Assembly: GCA_965219035.1 (NCBI GenBank)
Contig: CBDCMR010000003.1
Coordinates: 1,178,001-1,242,000 of the forward strand
Origin: CBDCKN01 sp965219035
GTDB taxonomy: Bacteria; Gemmatimonadota; Gemmatimonadetes; Longimicrobiales; Gaopeijiaceae
DNA length: 64,000 nucleotides
Direction of reading: 5' to 3'
Shown here: positions 62,405 to 64,000 of the stretch, in pieces
How the letters are laid out: each line of letters begins with the position of its first letter
Position numbering within the stretch: the first letter of the stretch is position 1
Notes under the pieces: model-generated
What the model was told of the DNA's origin: nothing
Seen by the model: only the letters and a program-made list of their open reading frames with translations
The model's database searches: none
Made by a program: the position numbers and the translations under genes

Positions 62405-64000
62405 ATGAAATTGAGAAGCTCAGCAACGACGTTCTTGGCAATAGCCGCGCTCGCGCTTCAGTCCGTCCCTCTCTCGGCCGATCAAAGCGACGCTTCGCGT
62501 CAGACAGTTCGCGGTCGCGAGAACCCAACCGATGTGACGACTCGGCTGCGCTCCTGGGAGCGGCACCAGCGAATGGAACGCGAATCACCCTTCGCCGATC
62601 TCGAATGGCGGGCAGTCGGACCGCAAAAGCAGGGGGGCCGGATCGAAAGCATAGCCGTACCTGCCGGTGAGACCTCCACGTTCTATGTCGGAGTGGGATC
62701 GGGGAACCTCTGGAAGACGGTGACCAACGGCACGACGTGGACGCCGATCTTCGAGAAGCAGTCGACGTTTGCGATCGGCGACGTGGCTGTGGCGGAGTCG
62801 GACCCGAACGTCGTCTGGGTCGCAACTGGTGAAGTGCTCATGGCCCGCAGCTCCTATGCGGGAACCGGTGTGTTCAAGTCCGTCGACGCCGGTGAAACGT
62901 GGCAGCACATGGGGCTCGCGGACACGCACCACATCGGACAAGTCCTGATCCACCCGCGCGACCCCGACATCGTGTACGTCGCGGCGATCGGTCACCTCTA
63001 CACGTTCAACGAGGAAAGAGGTCTCTACAAGACCGTCGACGGTGGAGACACCTGGGAAAAAATCCTCTACATAAGCGATCGTGTCGGCGTTGTGGATCTC
63101 GTCATGGATCCCTCCGATCCCAACACCCTCTACGCCACGGCGTGGCAACGGACGAGAAAGGCCTGGGGACACACGGCGAGCGGGGAGGGAAGCGGCATCC
63201 ACAAGACGACCGACGGTGGTAACTCATGGGAGAAGCTCACCAACGGTTTCCCCACGGGTGAGGGCGTGGGTCGTATCGCCGTTGACGTTGCGCCGTCGAA
63301 CCCGAACGTGGTGTACGCACTTCTCGACAACCACCTTCCCGATCCGGACACTACCCGGGATGAACGGGGACCGAGAAGAATCGGCGGTGAGGTCTATCGT
63401 TCCGACGACCGCGGGGCCACGTGGAGGAAGGTGAATGAGGAGCGCGTCGCGGCAGGCTACGACTTCTGCATCATCAAGATCGCACCGGACAACGAGGACG
63501 TGGTGTACGTGCCCGGTCAGCGGTTCTGGGCGTCGGAGAACGGCGGCAAGACGTACCGGCAGATAGAGGGCACGCTGGTGCACCTCTTACCGCACGGCTC
63601 TCGCGTGCTTCACCTCGACCAGCACGAGCTTTGGATCAATCCGCAAGACCCCGATCATATGATCCTCGGTAACGATGGAGGTCTCCACGTCTCCTACGAC
63701 CGAGGGGAGTCGTGGCTTCACCTCAATAACCTGCCGATCGGTGAGTTCTACGCGGTCTCGGTGGATATGGAGTGGCCGTACAATATATACGGCGGCACAC
63801 AAGACGACGCGGCGCTCTGGGGCCCGAGCACCCACGTCGTCGAGTGGGACGCTGACGATCCTTGGAGGCATGTCTATCTCGACCGGTGGGGTGGTGGGGA
63901 TTCCTACTTCACCTACCGCGATCCGACCAATCCCGACGTGATCTATTACGAGCATCAGTTTGGAGACCTGCGACGGAAGGAAATGGCTGCGGACACGGCA
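62405..64000 (+). CDS. Secreted VPS10/BNR-repeat propeller protein, cut by window end
   Basis: From the ATG at 62405 the frame is open to the last base (532 codons seen). A signal peptide (SATTFLAIAALALQSVPLSA) is followed by 'FADLEWRAVGPQKQGGRIES' and BNR/Asp-box repeats: 'GNLWKTVTNGTTWTPI', 'GVFKSVDAGETWQHM', 'GLYKTVDGGDTWEKI', 'GIHKTTDGGNSWEKL', 'EVYRSDDRGATWRKV', 'FWASENGGKTYRQI', 'GLHVSYDRGESWLHL'. Same family as the protein at 16335-19610 but with a shorter insert pattern. The GGAGG directly abuts the ATG. Begins about 60 bases behind the amidase and is probably in its operon. Confidence 0.88.
   Translation, partial: MKLRSSATTFLAIAALALQSVPLSADQSDASRQTVRGRENPTDVTTRLRSWERHQRMERESPFADLEWRAVGPQKQGGRIESIAVPAGETSTFYVGVGSGNLWKTVTNGTTWTPIFEKQSTFAIGDVAVAESDPNVVWVATGEVLMARSSYAGTGVFKSVDAGETWQHMGLADTHHIGQVLIHPRDPDIVYVAAIGHLYTFNEERGLYKTVDGGDTWEKILYISDRVGVVDLVMDPSDPNTLYATAWQRTRKAWGHTASGEGSGIHKTTDGGNSWEKLTNGFPTGEGVGRIAVDVAPSNPNVVYALLDNHLPDPDTTRDERGPRRIGGEVYRSDDRGATWRKVNEERVAAGYDFCIIKIAPDNEDVVYVPGQRFWASENGGKTYRQIEGTLVHLLPHGSRVLHLDQHELWINPQDPDHMILGNDGGLHVSYDRGESWLHLNNLPIGEFYAVSVDMEWPYNIYGGTQDDAALWGPSTHVVEWDADDPWRHVYLDRWGGGDSYFTYRDPTNPDVIYYEHQFGDLRRKEMAADTA

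Noticed and set aside
1..64000. tRNA, rRNA, riboswitch or CRISPR loci
   Set aside because: I looked for cloverleaf-like TTCGANTC contexts, rRNA cores and regular repeat arrays and found none I could support; a covariance-model search would be needed to exclude small RNAs.

Overview
The window is high-GC DNA from a bacterium with a Gram-negative envelope: TonB-dependent receptors, lipoprotein signals, Tat signals and a FecI/FecR-type sigma/anti-sigma pair. The gene families present (TolB/PD40 propellers fused to CehA/McbA or amidohydrolase domains, large BNR/VPS10-type propellers, DUF4331 proteins, SusC-like receptors with an STN domain, D-aminoacylase, DSD1-type PLP enzyme) are a combination I associate with Gemmatimonadota or related phyla. 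That taxonomic call is inference; no rRNA or tRNA gene was seen.

Layout. 1-5.2 kb: a membrane-anchored protein cut by the window edge, then a minus-strand operon of ECF sigma factor, RskA-like anti-sigma factor, broken DUF4331 gene, DUF4331 lipoprotein and TPR protein. 5.5-9.5 kb: flavodoxin-like reductase and divergent O-methyltransferase, an antitoxin remnant, a VapBC-type toxin-antitoxin pair and an exported DSD1-type PLP enzyme. 9.8-16 kb: ECF sigma, FecR and a TonB receptor split by an IS3-family element and also frameshifted. 16.3-24 kb: BNR/VPS10 protein, amidohydrolase with an internal amber codon, first TolB-CehA protein. 24-29 kb: response regulator-GGDEF-EAL protein, PQQ dehydrogenase and a lipoprotein cytochrome c. 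29-33 kb: two SGNH-like membrane proteins among remnants of three other genes. 33-44.5 kb: TolB-CehA, TolB-amidohydrolase, S9 peptidase, M19 dipeptidase and D-aminoacylase. 44.7-58.7 kb: three nearly identical copies of a 1327-bp IS481-like element, each splitting a gene (deacetylase-type amidohydrolase, APC permease, TonB receptor), with a third TolB-CehA protein, a lipoprotein amidohydrolase and a DUF4864-like protein between them. 58.7-64 kb: FG-GAP lipoprotein, Tat-exported amidase and a second BNR/VPS10 protein running off the right edge.

How the genes fit together. Most intact genes encode exported enzymes predicted to cut amide, peptide, N-acyl or D-amino-acid bonds, consistent with scavenging of peptide and amide material in the periplasm, with the (now broken) receptors and permease as uptake partners. 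Substrates cannot be read from the sequence.

The most striking property is decay. At least a dozen genes are broken by different routes: precise IS insertions with 3-bp target duplications, tandem duplications of 41 and 17 bp, a TGG-to-TAG type nonsense codon, single-base shifts, and internal deletion with fusion to an unrelated TPR tail. The IS481-like copies differ by only a few bases, so transposition was recent. No CRISPR array or replication origin was recognised.
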